Source: Turritopsis dohrnii
Taxonomy: Eukaryota; Cnidaria; Hydrozoa; Anthoathecata; Oceaniidae
Length of the DNA: 64,000 bases
NCBI GenBank assembly: GCA_027922465.2
Contig: BQMF02000218.1
Location: forward strand, 186,001-250,000
Direction: 5' to 3'
The translations under genes and the position numbers were made by a program. Of this stretch, positions 13,001 to 22,780 are shown in pieces. The notes under the pieces are model-generated. The model worked only from the letters and a program-made list of their open reading frames with translations. It was not told the DNA's origin and made no database searches. Numbering within the stretch: position 1 is the stretch's first letter; every line of letters begins with the position of its first letter.

Positions 13001-13207
13001 AAGTTCGTTGATGTATGAAATGGCTGTTTAAATGTCGTAGCAAATATTTAATACACTTTTCTGATGAACATAATAAATGCTCACAAATGTTTTACCAATG
13101 ACACAACACAGGCTGAACATGAGTGGCGAGTGTCATTTTTCGACACCATTTTTGAGACATCATTTTCAGAATTAAAACCCGTAAAAAATTTTTACACGGG
13201 ATACTAG
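10051..13207 (+). mobile_element. Helitron-type long unit 3 (3,157 bp)
   Basis: Near-identical to units 1 and 2 and equal in length to unit 1, without the TIR insertion. It starts TCTATATATACTAATTCGCG and ends GGGATACTAG at 13207. It carries the same internal dead terminator (about 12450-12482) and the same unrecognised ORFs (10221-10469, 10824-11138, 12324-12527). It abuts the first short unit. Confidence 0.85.
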
Positions 13208-13751
13208 TCTACTTATACTAATCCGCGTAGTGTGTAACACATTTAACTTAGAGAGTGTTTTGTTTTTGTTCTTTTAATGGTCAAAATCTTCTTAATCGTG
13301 GTCATATAGCGGCAGTTCGACCACGCAAGACACATTCACGATTAGTATAATAGCACGTGGCATTTGACGTCAGATGTTTTTATGATCACGGGGAACCATT
13401 GCATTGCATCCCCAATCGAACGCGACGTTTTTGGGGAAATATCTCGAGAACCAATAGGGATAACTGACGTTTTTTAGGGTCGGTGCCACGGGTGATGGAG
13501 TGACGCAACATTCGGACCTAAATTTTATTTGGTGCTGCGGATATGACGTCATTAAAATCTTTGATCGACGATATCTCTGCAACGGTTGATCGTAGCGAAA
13601 CAATCCCATACACTTTTTTGATCAGTTTTTCAAGCTCTACAACATGGGAACACTTTCCAGTCCCGATTTCGTAATTGAAATTTTCGTCACGGGGTTTTTG
13701 CACATCTATTTCGAAATTAAAGCCGTAAAAAGCTTTTACGCGAGATACTAG
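13208..13751 (+). mobile_element. Helitron-type short unit 4 (544 bp)
   Basis: It starts TCTACTTATACTAATCCGCG, with an inverted copy of the 5' end (ATTAGTATAATAG) near 13341. It ends with a GTAAAAAGCTTTTAC hairpin, GCGAGATACTAG. It has two TGACGTCA palindromes (13365, 13544). The core ATTGCATTGCATCCCCAATC is the family signature. It lacks the interior of the long units. Confidence 0.85.
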
Positions 13752-14318
13752 TCTTATTATACTAATCCGCGTAGTGTGTAACACATTTAACTTAGAGAGT
13801 GTTCTGTTTTTGTTTTTTTAATGGTCAAAATCTTCTTAATCGTGGTCATATAGCGGCGGTTCGACCACGCAAGACACATTCACGATTAGTATAATAGCAC
13901 GTGGCATTTGACGTCAGATGTTTTTATTATCACGGGGAACCATTGCATTGCATCCCCAATCGAACGCGACGTTTTTGGGGAAATATCTCGAGAACCAATG
14001 GGGATAACTGACGTTTTTTAGGGTCCGCGATACGGGTGATGGAGTGACGCATCATTTAGGCCTAAATTTTATTTGGTACTGCGGATATGACGTCATCGAA
14101 ATCTTTGATCAGCGATATCTCTCTAACGGTTGGTCGTAGCGAAACGATCCCATACATTTTTTTGATCAGTTTTTCGAGCTCTACAACATGGATACACTTT
14201 CCACTTACGATTCCATGATTTATTTTTTCGTCACGGGGTACACACACGGGAACACGTCGTATTTCTGCAGATTCTTTTCGAAATTAAAGTCGTAAAAAAC
14301 TTTTACGCGAGATACTAG
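13752..14318 (+). mobile_element. Helitron-type short unit 5 (567 bp)
   Basis: It starts TCTTATTATACTAATCCGCG, with an inverted 5' copy near 13881-13893 matching 13 bases. It shares the family core with the CCCCAATCGAACGCGACG segment and TGACGTCA palindromes. It ends with a GTAAAAAACTTTTAC hairpin, GCGAGATACTAG. It directly abuts unit 6. Confidence 0.85.
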
Positions 14319-14948
14319 TCTACTTATACTAATTCGCGTGTGTGCATCCCACTTTTATTTTAGAGAGTGTTGTGTTTTTTCTAAATTTACGGTCAAAATC
14401 TTCTTAATCGTGGTCATTTTTTCGTTAGACCATTGATAATTGACGATTAGTATAATAGCACGCGGTGTGACGTCAGTTATTTTTGTCGTATCACGGGGGA
14501 ACCATTGCATTGCATCCCCAATCGAACGCGACGTTTTTGGGGAAATATCTCGAGAACCAATATGGATAACTGACGTTTTTTAGGGTCGGTGACACGGGTG
14601 ACGGGGTGACGCAACATTTGGGCCTAAATTTTATTTGGTACTGCGGATATGACGTCATCAAAATCTTTAATCGACGATATCTCTGCAAAGGTTGGTCGTA
14701 GCGAAACGATCCCATATATTTTTTTGATCAGTTTTTCGAGCTCTACAACATGGGTACACTTTTAAGTCACAAATCTGTAATTAAAATTTTCGTCACGGGG
14801 TACAAACACGGGAACGCGTCGTATTTCTGCAGATTCTCTTAGAAACCAAAGTCGTAAACGCGATTTTGTGATTTAATTTTTGGTCATCTATTTTCGACAC
14901 ATCCTTTTCGAAATTATAGCCGTAAAAAACTTTTACGCGAGATACTAG
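14319..14948 (+). mobile_element. Helitron-type short unit 6 (630 bp)
   Basis: It starts TCTACTTATACTAATTCGCG. The inverted 5' copy GACGATTAGTATAATAG lies at 14442-14458. It is closely related to unit 13, which differs in the 5' end and shows a compensating change in its inverted copy. It ends with a GTAAAAAACTTTTAC hairpin, GCGAGATACTAG. Confidence 0.85.
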
Positions 14949-15506
14949 TCTTATTATACTAATCCGCGTGTGTGCATCCCACTTTTAATTTAGAGAGTGT
15001 TTGTTTTTTTGTTTTTTAATGGTCAAAATCTTCTTAATCGTGGTCATATAGCGGCAGTTCGCCCACGCAAGACACATTCACGATTAGTATAATAGCACGT
15101 GGCATCATTTGACGTCAGTTTTTTTATGATCACAGGGAATCGCTGCATTGCATCCCCAATCGAACGCGACGTTTTTGGGGAAATATCTCGAGAACCAATA
15201 GGGATAACTGACGTTTTTTGGGGTCGACGATACGGCAGAAGGGGTGACGCAACATTTGGGCCTAAATTCTATGTTACTGCGGCTATGACGTCATCAAAAT
15301 CTTTGAACGACGATATCTCTGCAACGGTTGGTCGTAGCGAAACGATCCCATACATTTTATTGATCAGTTTTTCGAGCTCAACAACATGGGTAAACTTTCT
15401 ATATACGATTCCATGGTTTTATTTTTCGTCACCTCATTTCGTCACGGGACTTACGCAAAACGTTTTCGAAATTAAAGCCGTAAAAAACTTTTACGCGAGA
15501 TACTAG
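14949..15506 (+). mobile_element. Helitron-type short unit 7 (558 bp)
   Basis: It starts TCTTATTATACTAATCCGCG, with an inverted 5' copy CACGATTAGTATAATAG near 15078. It contains the common core and TGACGTCA motifs. It ends with a GTAAAAAACTTTTAC hairpin, GCGAGATACTAG at 15506. The 135-aa plus-strand open frame inside it has no recognisable domain and is treated as chance. Confidence 0.85.
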
Positions 15507-17861
15507 TCTATATATACTAATTCGCGTTGTGCATCCCACTTTTATTTTAGAGAGTGACATATTTGTTTTTTTCTCACGGTCAAATCCTTCTTATTTTTTC
15601 CCTTTTCGTCGTAAAGCCACGCAGATACGAGAGACACTTTTTTTAATTTTCCGCGATTAGTATATGCTCCTCCGTTTTGTTATTTTTGGTTTGCGCAGTG
15701 GAAATCAGCCGAAAAACGTCTTTGGAGGAGTGCGAGCAATGCAATGTTAATCGTTCGAAATTTGTCAACGATCATTTCGTGAGCAAGAAACTTCGCGAAG
15801 AAGACGTGTTTCTTTTTGTATACGAATATTTTGATTTAAATTTGATTGTTTTAGGCAGCAAATCGACGAAAGAACTGACGAAGGAACACAGGTTTGTATG
15901 CACGAAGGTATTGTCATTATTATGAAACGTTTTATTATCGTTTGTTTACAATGAAAAATCATATTTAGATATACGGAAGAAGTGCAGTGAAGTTTTTAAA
16001 AATTAGCTGTGCAGAACGATAAGACTTTTATTGTTTAATATTTTAGATTAATAAAAGAACAGGTTTTTTAAATGTTTGTTTACGTTTTAGTTATCAAATA
16101 TCGCTATACAGAAGAAAGTGCAGTGGAGAAATGCAGTTTCATGTTTATTTACACAGTAAGGAATGGTTTTAATTTAGTTTTGAAAGATTAATTGATTTAG
16201 CTTTGAGTGGATGTCTTAGTTATTCTGTCGTTTAGAATGTGTATATGCTGCTGGATAAAAAAGAAGCCGAGAGAAATTTGTTTTGGTAACGCGCGCTATT
16301 ATTACATTAAAAATGGTCCTACAGCTATGAATATTTTTATTTCTCATGACGCTGTGGAAGTGGGGAATGTGTTATGCTGTCTGATTGTATCTATTGTATC
16401 TAATTTATATCGATGCTTGATGCTTTTGTCTGCCTGCCAAAAAGTACAAAATCTACTGGAAAATACAGAAAGTTTAGCAGTTTTTCCAAACGAAGAGAGC
16501 AGTTTTATGTATTTCACTTAAAAAAAAATGGTAGCGAAAGTGTTTTATAAATACCTATGTATGTTTGTGCTGGAAAGTAAATAAAGTATTAGTAATTTGT
16601 TTATAGGTATGAATATAGAAGTAAAGAGTTTAGAAGTGTTTGAAAATGTCTACAGAAGATGATCAATGCTGTTTAGTTTACTGACATGTGAATTGGCAGT
16701 GAAAGGTATCCCATTTTGTTTAAAGTTCAGCTAAAGTTAAAATAGTATAAATCTATTTAGTTATAACACAGTTGGTATGCTGGATAAATAAGAATAAAGG
16801 GTTGTTTAACTGTTGTGAATTAGCCAGAGGAGATTTTAACTCAGATTAAAAATGTGGTTGTTTTCAATTTTTTATAAACTCTTTAGATATATAAATTCTG
16901 TCATCACGTTTGTGTTTTTGATTATTATTCATAAGGTAGATGTGAATGGATTATGTATTTAAGAAGTTCATTAGTTATTACTGTGCAATGAAATGTTTAT
17001 GCATTATTTTGTGTTATGGTAATCGTTTACGTACCTGGGTATATATATAAGTTTGGCATTATGATTTTATTTGTGACTTTTTATCTTCTGGGTAAATTTT
17101 TGTTTTAAGGATAAATGCGTAGTTGAATTTCACTTTTTGTTGTTGTTGTTTATTTCAATATTCTTATAGCATGATTAGGTTTTCGGTATTACAGTATTAC
17201 AATTACTATTACGGTGTTTTGTTGTTTTGAGTTATTGTTTTTAGGATAAATGCGTAGTTGAATTGCATTTTTTTTTGTTGTTGTTGTTGTTGTTTATTTC
17301 AATATTCTTATAGCATGATTAGGTTTTCGGTATTACAATTCAAGTATTAATTTTTTAGGTAATAATAAAAAAAAGCATAAAGAAATGAAACTCATGGTTT
17401 TAATCATGACGTTGATGGTTTTGGGAAGAACAGACTATATATCATTTCAAAAATTCATTAATGGTTGCTGTATAATGTAACTTCCGCACGAAAGAAACAC
17501 AGTTGGAAGGTATCAATTTGTTTTCAATTCACATTTTGTAATGTTATTCAATGTTTGGTTTCGTATGTCTGGGTAAACAGTTCTGTGTTATATATTGCCA
17601 TTTTTTTTTACATTAAAGTTACTTCTCTTCTGCGTATAAATATATTATTCTGAGCCATGTTGCTATTTGTTTCTGTTTTTAATCTTCTGAATGTAATAAC
17701 AAATTAATGCCTGAAAAGAAACTTTTACACGAGTTAAATTCTGTGACACAACGCATACTGAACATGGGTGGCGAGTGACGCGTACGTACCACAGGAATGG
17801 CAGATTTGACCTAATGTTTTCAAAGTTAAGTTCGGTAAAAAGTTTTTACCCGGGATACTAG
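15507..17861 (+). mobile_element. Helitron-type long unit 8, ancestral-length form (2,355 bp)
   Basis: Same family as units 1-3, but it ends at the first terminator: GTAAAAAGTTTTTACCCGGG then ATACTAG at 17854-17861, intact here. It therefore lacks the extra 720 bp of units 1-3. It also lacks one internal repeat block, about 80 bp around the second TATACAGAAGAAGTGCAG copy. The unrecognised ORFs recur at 15677-15925 and 16207-16521. It is the key comparison for the read-through interpretation. Confidence 0.85.
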
Positions 17862-18426
17862 TCTTAATATAATAATCCGCGCTGTGTGTCACACTTTTAT
17901 TTTAGAGAGTGATATATTTAGTTTTATTTTACGGTCATCGTCCTCTTATGTGCGCGTAAAACCACGTAGAAGCGAGAGACACTTTTTTCACGATCATTCC
18001 AAAAGCACGTGGCATCATTTGACGTCAGATGTTTTATGATCACGGGGAATCATTGCATTGCATCCCCAATCGAACGCGACGTTTTTGGGGAAATATCTCA
18101 AGAACCAATAGGGATAACTGACGTTTTTTGGGGTCAGCGATACGGGTAATGGGGTGACGCATTATTTGGGCCTAAATTTTATTTGGTACTGCGGATATGA
18201 CGTCATCGAAATCTTTGATTGATGATATCTCCGCAACGGTTGGTCGTAGCGAAACGATCCCATACACTTTTTTGATCAGCTTTTCGAGCTCTACAACATG
18301 GTTACACTTTTGAGTTGCGATTATATGATTTATTTTTTCGTCACGGGGTACAAACACGGGAATGGTGTATTTGACCTAATGTTTTCGAAGTTAAGTTCGG
18401 TAAAAAGTTTTTACCCGGGATACTAG
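17862..18426 (+). mobile_element. Helitron-type short unit 9 (565 bp)
   Basis: It starts TCTTAATATAATAATCCGCG. In this subgroup (units 9-12) the inverted 5' copy has decayed to CACGATCATTCCAAAAGC. The 3' end is like the long units (TTCGGTAAAAAGTTTTTACC, CGGGATACTAG), so short and long units share a terminator type. Confidence 0.85.
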
Positions 18427-19256
18427 TCTTATTATAATAATACGCGATTGTGCATCCCACTTTTATTTTAGAGAGTGATATATTTGTTTAATTTTTACGG
18501 TCATCGTCCTCTTATGTGCGCGTAAAACCACGTAGAAGCGAGAGACACTTTTTTCGCGATCATTCCAAAAGCACGTGGCATCATTTGACGTCAGTTTTTT
18601 ATGAACACGGGGAATCATTGCATTGCATCCCCAATCGAACGCGACGTTTTTGGGGAAATATCTGAAGAACCAATAGGGATAACTGACGTTTTTTGGGGTC
18701 AGCAATACGGGTGATGGGGTGACGCATCATTTGGGCCTAAATTTTATTTGGTACTGCGGATATGACGTCATCGAAATCTTTGATCAGGGATATCTCCGCA
18801 ACGGTTGGTCGTAGCGAAACGATCCCATACACTTTTTTGATCAGCTTTTCGAGCTCTACAACATGGATATACTTTTGAGTTGCGGTTCTATGATTTATTA
18901 TTTATTATTTACTATTTATTTATTTTTTTATTTTTTTATTTTTTCGTAGACGCGAGAACGTTTTTTTCTCTGTAATGACGTCAGATTCTACTGAATCATT
19001 CATTTGACGTCAGTTTTTTTTATCAGTACATACAACAACGTTCATACGCTTACACGGGACACGGGTTCATTTTCGAAATAAAAAACCGGTACATACTCAG
19101 TACATAACTCATAACTCAGTACATACAACAACGTTTATACACTTCCACACGGGATTTGAATAAAAGGATCATTTTCGAAATAAAAGCCGGTAAGAAATGT
19201 TTTACCTCAAATGCATGTTGATCGTTGGCGGCGTGCGACGACGCCTTGGCGTCTAG
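18427..19256 (+). mobile_element. Chimeric Helitron-type unit 10 (830 bp) with alternate 3' end
   Basis: The 5' part (to about 18895) matches unit 9. After a low-complexity TTTATT tract the rest matches the 46722-47649 units and ends with a different terminator: GGCGTGCGACGACGCC hairpin, TTGGCGTCTAG. It also holds an internal duplication of the CAGTACATACAACAACG segment. It is therefore a hybrid of two 3'-end families. Confidence 0.8.
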
Positions 19257-19820
19257 TCTTATTATAATAATCCGCGCTGTGTGTCACACTTTTATTTTAG
19301 AGAGTGATATATTTAGTTTAAATTTACGGTCATCGTCCTCTTATGTGCGCGTAAAACCACGTAGATGCGAGAGACACTTTTTTCACGATCCTTCCAAAAG
19401 CACGTGGCATCATTTGACGTCAGTTTTTTATGATCACGGAGAATCATTGCATTGCATCCCCAATCGAACGCGACGTTTTTGGGGAAATATCTCGAGAACC
19501 AATAGGGAAAACTGACGTTTTTTGGGGTCCGCGATACGGGCGATGGGGTGACGCAGCATTTGGGTCTAAATTTTATTTGGTACTGCGGATATGACGTCAT
19601 CAAAATCTTTGATCGACGATATCTCTGGAACGGTTGGTCGTAGCGAAACGATCCCATACACTTTTTTGATCAGTTTTTCGAGCTCTACAACATGGGTACT
19701 TTTTTGAGTTGCGATTCCATGATTTATTTTTTCGTCACGGGGTACGTACACGGGAATGGTGGATTTGACCTAATGTTTTCGAAGTTAAGTTCGGTAAAAA
19801 GGTTTTACCCGGGATACTAG
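19257..19820 (+). mobile_element. Helitron-type short unit 11 (564 bp)
   Basis: It starts TCTTATTATAATAATCCGCG and ends GGTAAAAAGGTTTTACCCGG, GATACTAG. It has the common core and TGACGTCA palindromes. A 114-aa open frame on the minus strand (19313-19657) shares its sequence with shorter frames in other units. It has no recognised domain. Confidence 0.85.
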
Positions 19821-20388
19821 TCTATATATACTAATTCGCTTTGTGCATCCCACTTTTATTTTAGAGAGTGATATATTTACTTTTAATTTACGGTCATCGT
19901 CCTCTTATGTGCGCGTAAAACCACGTAGAAGCGAGAGACACTTTTTTCACGATCATTCCAAAAGCACATGGCATCATTTGACGTCACCAGTTTTTTTATG
20001 ATCACGGGGGATCGTTGCATTGCATCCCCAATCGAACGCGACGTTTTTGGGGAAATATCTCGAGAACCAATAGGGATAACTGACGTTTTTTAGGGTCGGT
20101 GACATGGGTAATGGAGTGACGCAGTATTTGGTCCTACATTTTATTTGGTACTGCGGATATGACGTCATCACAATCTTTGACCGATCATATCTCTACAACG
20201 GTTGGTCGTAGCGAAACAATCCCATACATTTTTTTGATCAGTTTTTCAAGCTCTACAACATGGGTACACTTTTGAGTTGCGATTCCATGATTTATTTTTT
20301 CGTCACGGGGTACGTACACGGGAGTGGTGGATTTGACCTAAAGTTTTCGAAGTTAAGTTCGGTAAAAAGGTTTTACCCGGGATACTAG
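19821..20388 (+). mobile_element. Helitron-type short unit 12 (568 bp)
   Basis: It starts TCTATATATACTAATTCGC and ends with a GGTAAAAAGGTTTTACC hairpin, CGGGATACTAG at 20388. The inverted 5' copy is decayed, as in units 9-11. Confidence 0.85.
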
Positions 20389-20926
20389 TCTATATATACT
20401 AATCCGCGTTGTGCATACCACTTTTATTTTAGAGAGTGTTTTGTTTTTTCTAAATTTACGGTCAAAATCTTCTTAATCGTGGTCATTTTTTCGTTAGACC
20501 ATTGACAATTGACGATTAGTATATTAGCACGCGGCGTGACGTCAGTTATTTTTGTCGTATCACGGGGGAGCCATTGCATTGCATCCCCAATCGAACGCGA
20601 CGTTTTTGGGGAAATATCTCGAGAACCAATAGCGATAACTGACATTTTTTGGGGTCGGCAACACGGGTGACGGGGTGACGCAACATTTGGACCTAAATTT
20701 TATTTGGTACTGCGGATATGACGTCATTAAAATCTTTGATCGACGATATCTCTGCAACAGTTGATCGTAGCGAAACGATCCCATATACTTTTTTGATCAG
20801 CTTTTCGAGCTCTACAACATGGGAACACTTTCCAGTCACGATTTTGTGATTTAATTTTTGGTCGCCTATTTTCGACACATCCTTTTCGAAATTATAGCCG
20901 TAAAAAACTTTTACGCGAGATACTAG
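20389..20926 (+). mobile_element. Helitron-type short unit 13 (538 bp)
   Basis: It starts TCTATATATACTAATCCGCG, with inverted copy GACGATTAGTATATTAG at 20511-20527. It ends with a GTAAAAAACTTTTAC hairpin, GCGAGATACTAG. It directly abuts the Rep/helicase Helitron, sharing the same CTAG/TC junction. Confidence 0.85.
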
Positions 20927-21801
20927 TCTACTTATACTAATTCGCAATCGTGCATACCACTTTTATTTTAGACAGTGTTTTGTTTTTGCTTTTTTAATGG
21001 TCAAAATCTTCTTAATCGTGGTCATATAACGGCAGTTCGACCAGTGAAGAAACCCTCAAAATGCCTATTTTTTAACATTTGATTTGACACGTGATCGCCG
21101 TTTCGCAGTTTTTATTGGTTGCCGAAATCGGAAAAACCAAAGCAACCAATTCGCTGGAGAAAGTAAACAAATTAATTTTTTTATTCAGTGCGGTTACGCT
21201 TGAGAAAAAAAAAACAATACGAATAGACAATCGCAATTGTCTGTATATAATTATCAATCAAATTAATATCAAGTTCACCAGTTCATTATAAAGTTTATCA
21301 GTTTATCGAAAGCGAAAGAATTACGTAACGAGGTGATAACTGTGTTAATTATTTTAAAGATGGCAAACTCCACGAAGATTTTTCCAAGCTAACCTAAGAG
21401 ACTACTTATTGTCTATTATTACCTTTTCTGTCTCTTTTATTATTCACATCAGGTTATTGCTGTTCATTCCTGTCCTGTGTAGTAGAAAGAAAGATAGTTT
21501 TGGAAAGAAAGATAGATAGATAGGTTTGTAACCTACACGTTGTTTGTTTGTGTTGTTCGTGATCACATCAATAATCAGTTTTCAGAGTGTCAGTTAATCA
21601 GTTATAATCAAGTTCAGTTTTTATTTTCGCTTTCCCCTAGGTTGTTTAGCTCTCTGTTTGCTGCTGTAGACCCTACATTGTTAATTTGTAGAAAGAAAGG
21701 TTTGTTTTCGCTTCCACCAGGTTTTGTTGTGGTGCTGTTTTTCTTCACCGACTGGGGGTGGTTATATTTCTTTCTTTCATTGTTTGTGTTTCTGTATTGT
21801 G
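20927..21801 (+). promoter_or_regulatory. Helitron copy 1 5' region and likely promoter
   Basis: About 875 bp between the terminus and the first ATG. TATATAA at 21244-21250 is a possible TATA box. CCAAT-like elements (TTATTGGTTGCC, AACCAATTCG) lie near 21110-21150. Parts align with the equivalent region of copy 2 (TAAACAAATTAATTTTT, AGCAACCAATTCG), so it is ancestral Helitron sequence. A GATA-rich tract lies near 21510. No experimental start can be inferred. Confidence 0.45.
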
Positions 21802-22701
21802 ATGTTTAATATAAGAGGCACTAATATTATTCCTGACTTCCAAGCAGTTTTTAGGAATGGTCAGTTTGTTTTGCAGCCACCTGATCAGCAGCAAATTCGC
21901 TCTGTTATTCAGCGTAGGCATGCAAATGAGGATGTAGCTGAAGCAAGGCGCCAACAGCTTCAGGCAAATAACATCCACCCATTATCTGAAAATGAGAGAC
22001 TTAGAATCAATAATGCTCAAAGGGGTGTTGAATACCGTCAAGATGAAGAGCCGGTTGAAAGATTAGTCAGGCGAAATGAGAATGCACAATGTATGAGGGC
22101 TAGGCGGGCTGTTCGACGAAATGCAAATCATGCTGCTCGACGAGACCAAATGCCTGAGCTACATTATCTTGGTGCCATGGACAAGGTTTGTCAGTTTTGT
22201 GGTGCCAAAATGTTTGGTGACGAAACCAATTTTAAGTGCTGTCACAATGGTAAAGTTCGTTTAGATGGCATTTATTATCCTAATGATCTTAAAGAACTTT
22301 TAGTAGGTGATTCTAATCAATCAAAGAACTTTCAAGAAAATATTCGAAAGTTCAATAGTTCGGTTGCTTTTGCTTCGATGGGTGCAAAATTGGTTGTGCC
22401 ACAAGGTCGTGGTCCACCAGTTTTTCGTATTAATGGCCAGGTATGTCACCGAACAGGTAATTTACACCCACCACCGGGTATTCTTCTATCCTTTCGTCAG
22501 TTATATATCTATGATGGTATGGATGCGTTCAATGAGAGAATGGCAAGACCAGAAAATCGAGGTTGTTGTCCCGAAGTCATGCAAACTTTGCAAGACATTA
22601 TTTTAAGGGAGAGTCCATTTGCAGTTGCTTACAAACACATGGGTGAGGTAGAGGCAGAGGAATGTCAACTTGCAAACTTGCAAAATCGTCGCCTATCTGA
22701 G
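21802..22701 (+). CDS. Helitron Rep/helicase, exon 1 (N-terminal zinc-finger part), copy 1
   Basis: Open frame of 300 codons. I chose ATG 21802 (MFNIRGTNIIP) because identity with copy 2 (MSNIRGTNIIP) begins there; upstream in-frame sequence is not conserved. The first about 110 residues are Arg/Gln-rich. Then comes the Helitron N-terminal zinc finger (CQFCGAKMFG...FKCCHNGKV). The rest matches the conserved pre-Rep region (ASMGAKLVVPQGRGPPVFRI). It ends GAG with donor GTAAAT at 22702. The 79-bp intron (22702-22780) has acceptor TTTTCCAG, and phase 0 is kept. The same intron occurs in copy 2, so it is ancestral. Confidence 0.85.
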
Positions 22702-22780
22702 GTAAATGGAAAATATGATGAAAAGTAATAATTAAGAATCTTTGAAGTGATATTTACAGATCATTGCTATTGTTTTCCAG

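Noticed and set aside
13840..13880. GGTTCGACCACGC in several units, resembling a tRNA B box
   Set aside because: No A box, no cloverleaf, and the 3' part does not match the B-box consensus beyond nine bases.
15099..15506. 135-aa plus-strand frame inside unit 7
   Set aside because: It spans the unit core and hairpin end, is not open in sister units, and has no domain.
1713..21000. Possibility that the array is a CRISPR or simple satellite
   Set aside because: Units are 0.5-3.2 kb with transposon ends and differing interiors, without short spaced repeats or a constant monomer.
22307..22606. 99-aa frame within the Helitron zinc-finger exon
   Set aside because: Shadow of the real frame (21802-22701), which has conserved motifs and a matching second copy.
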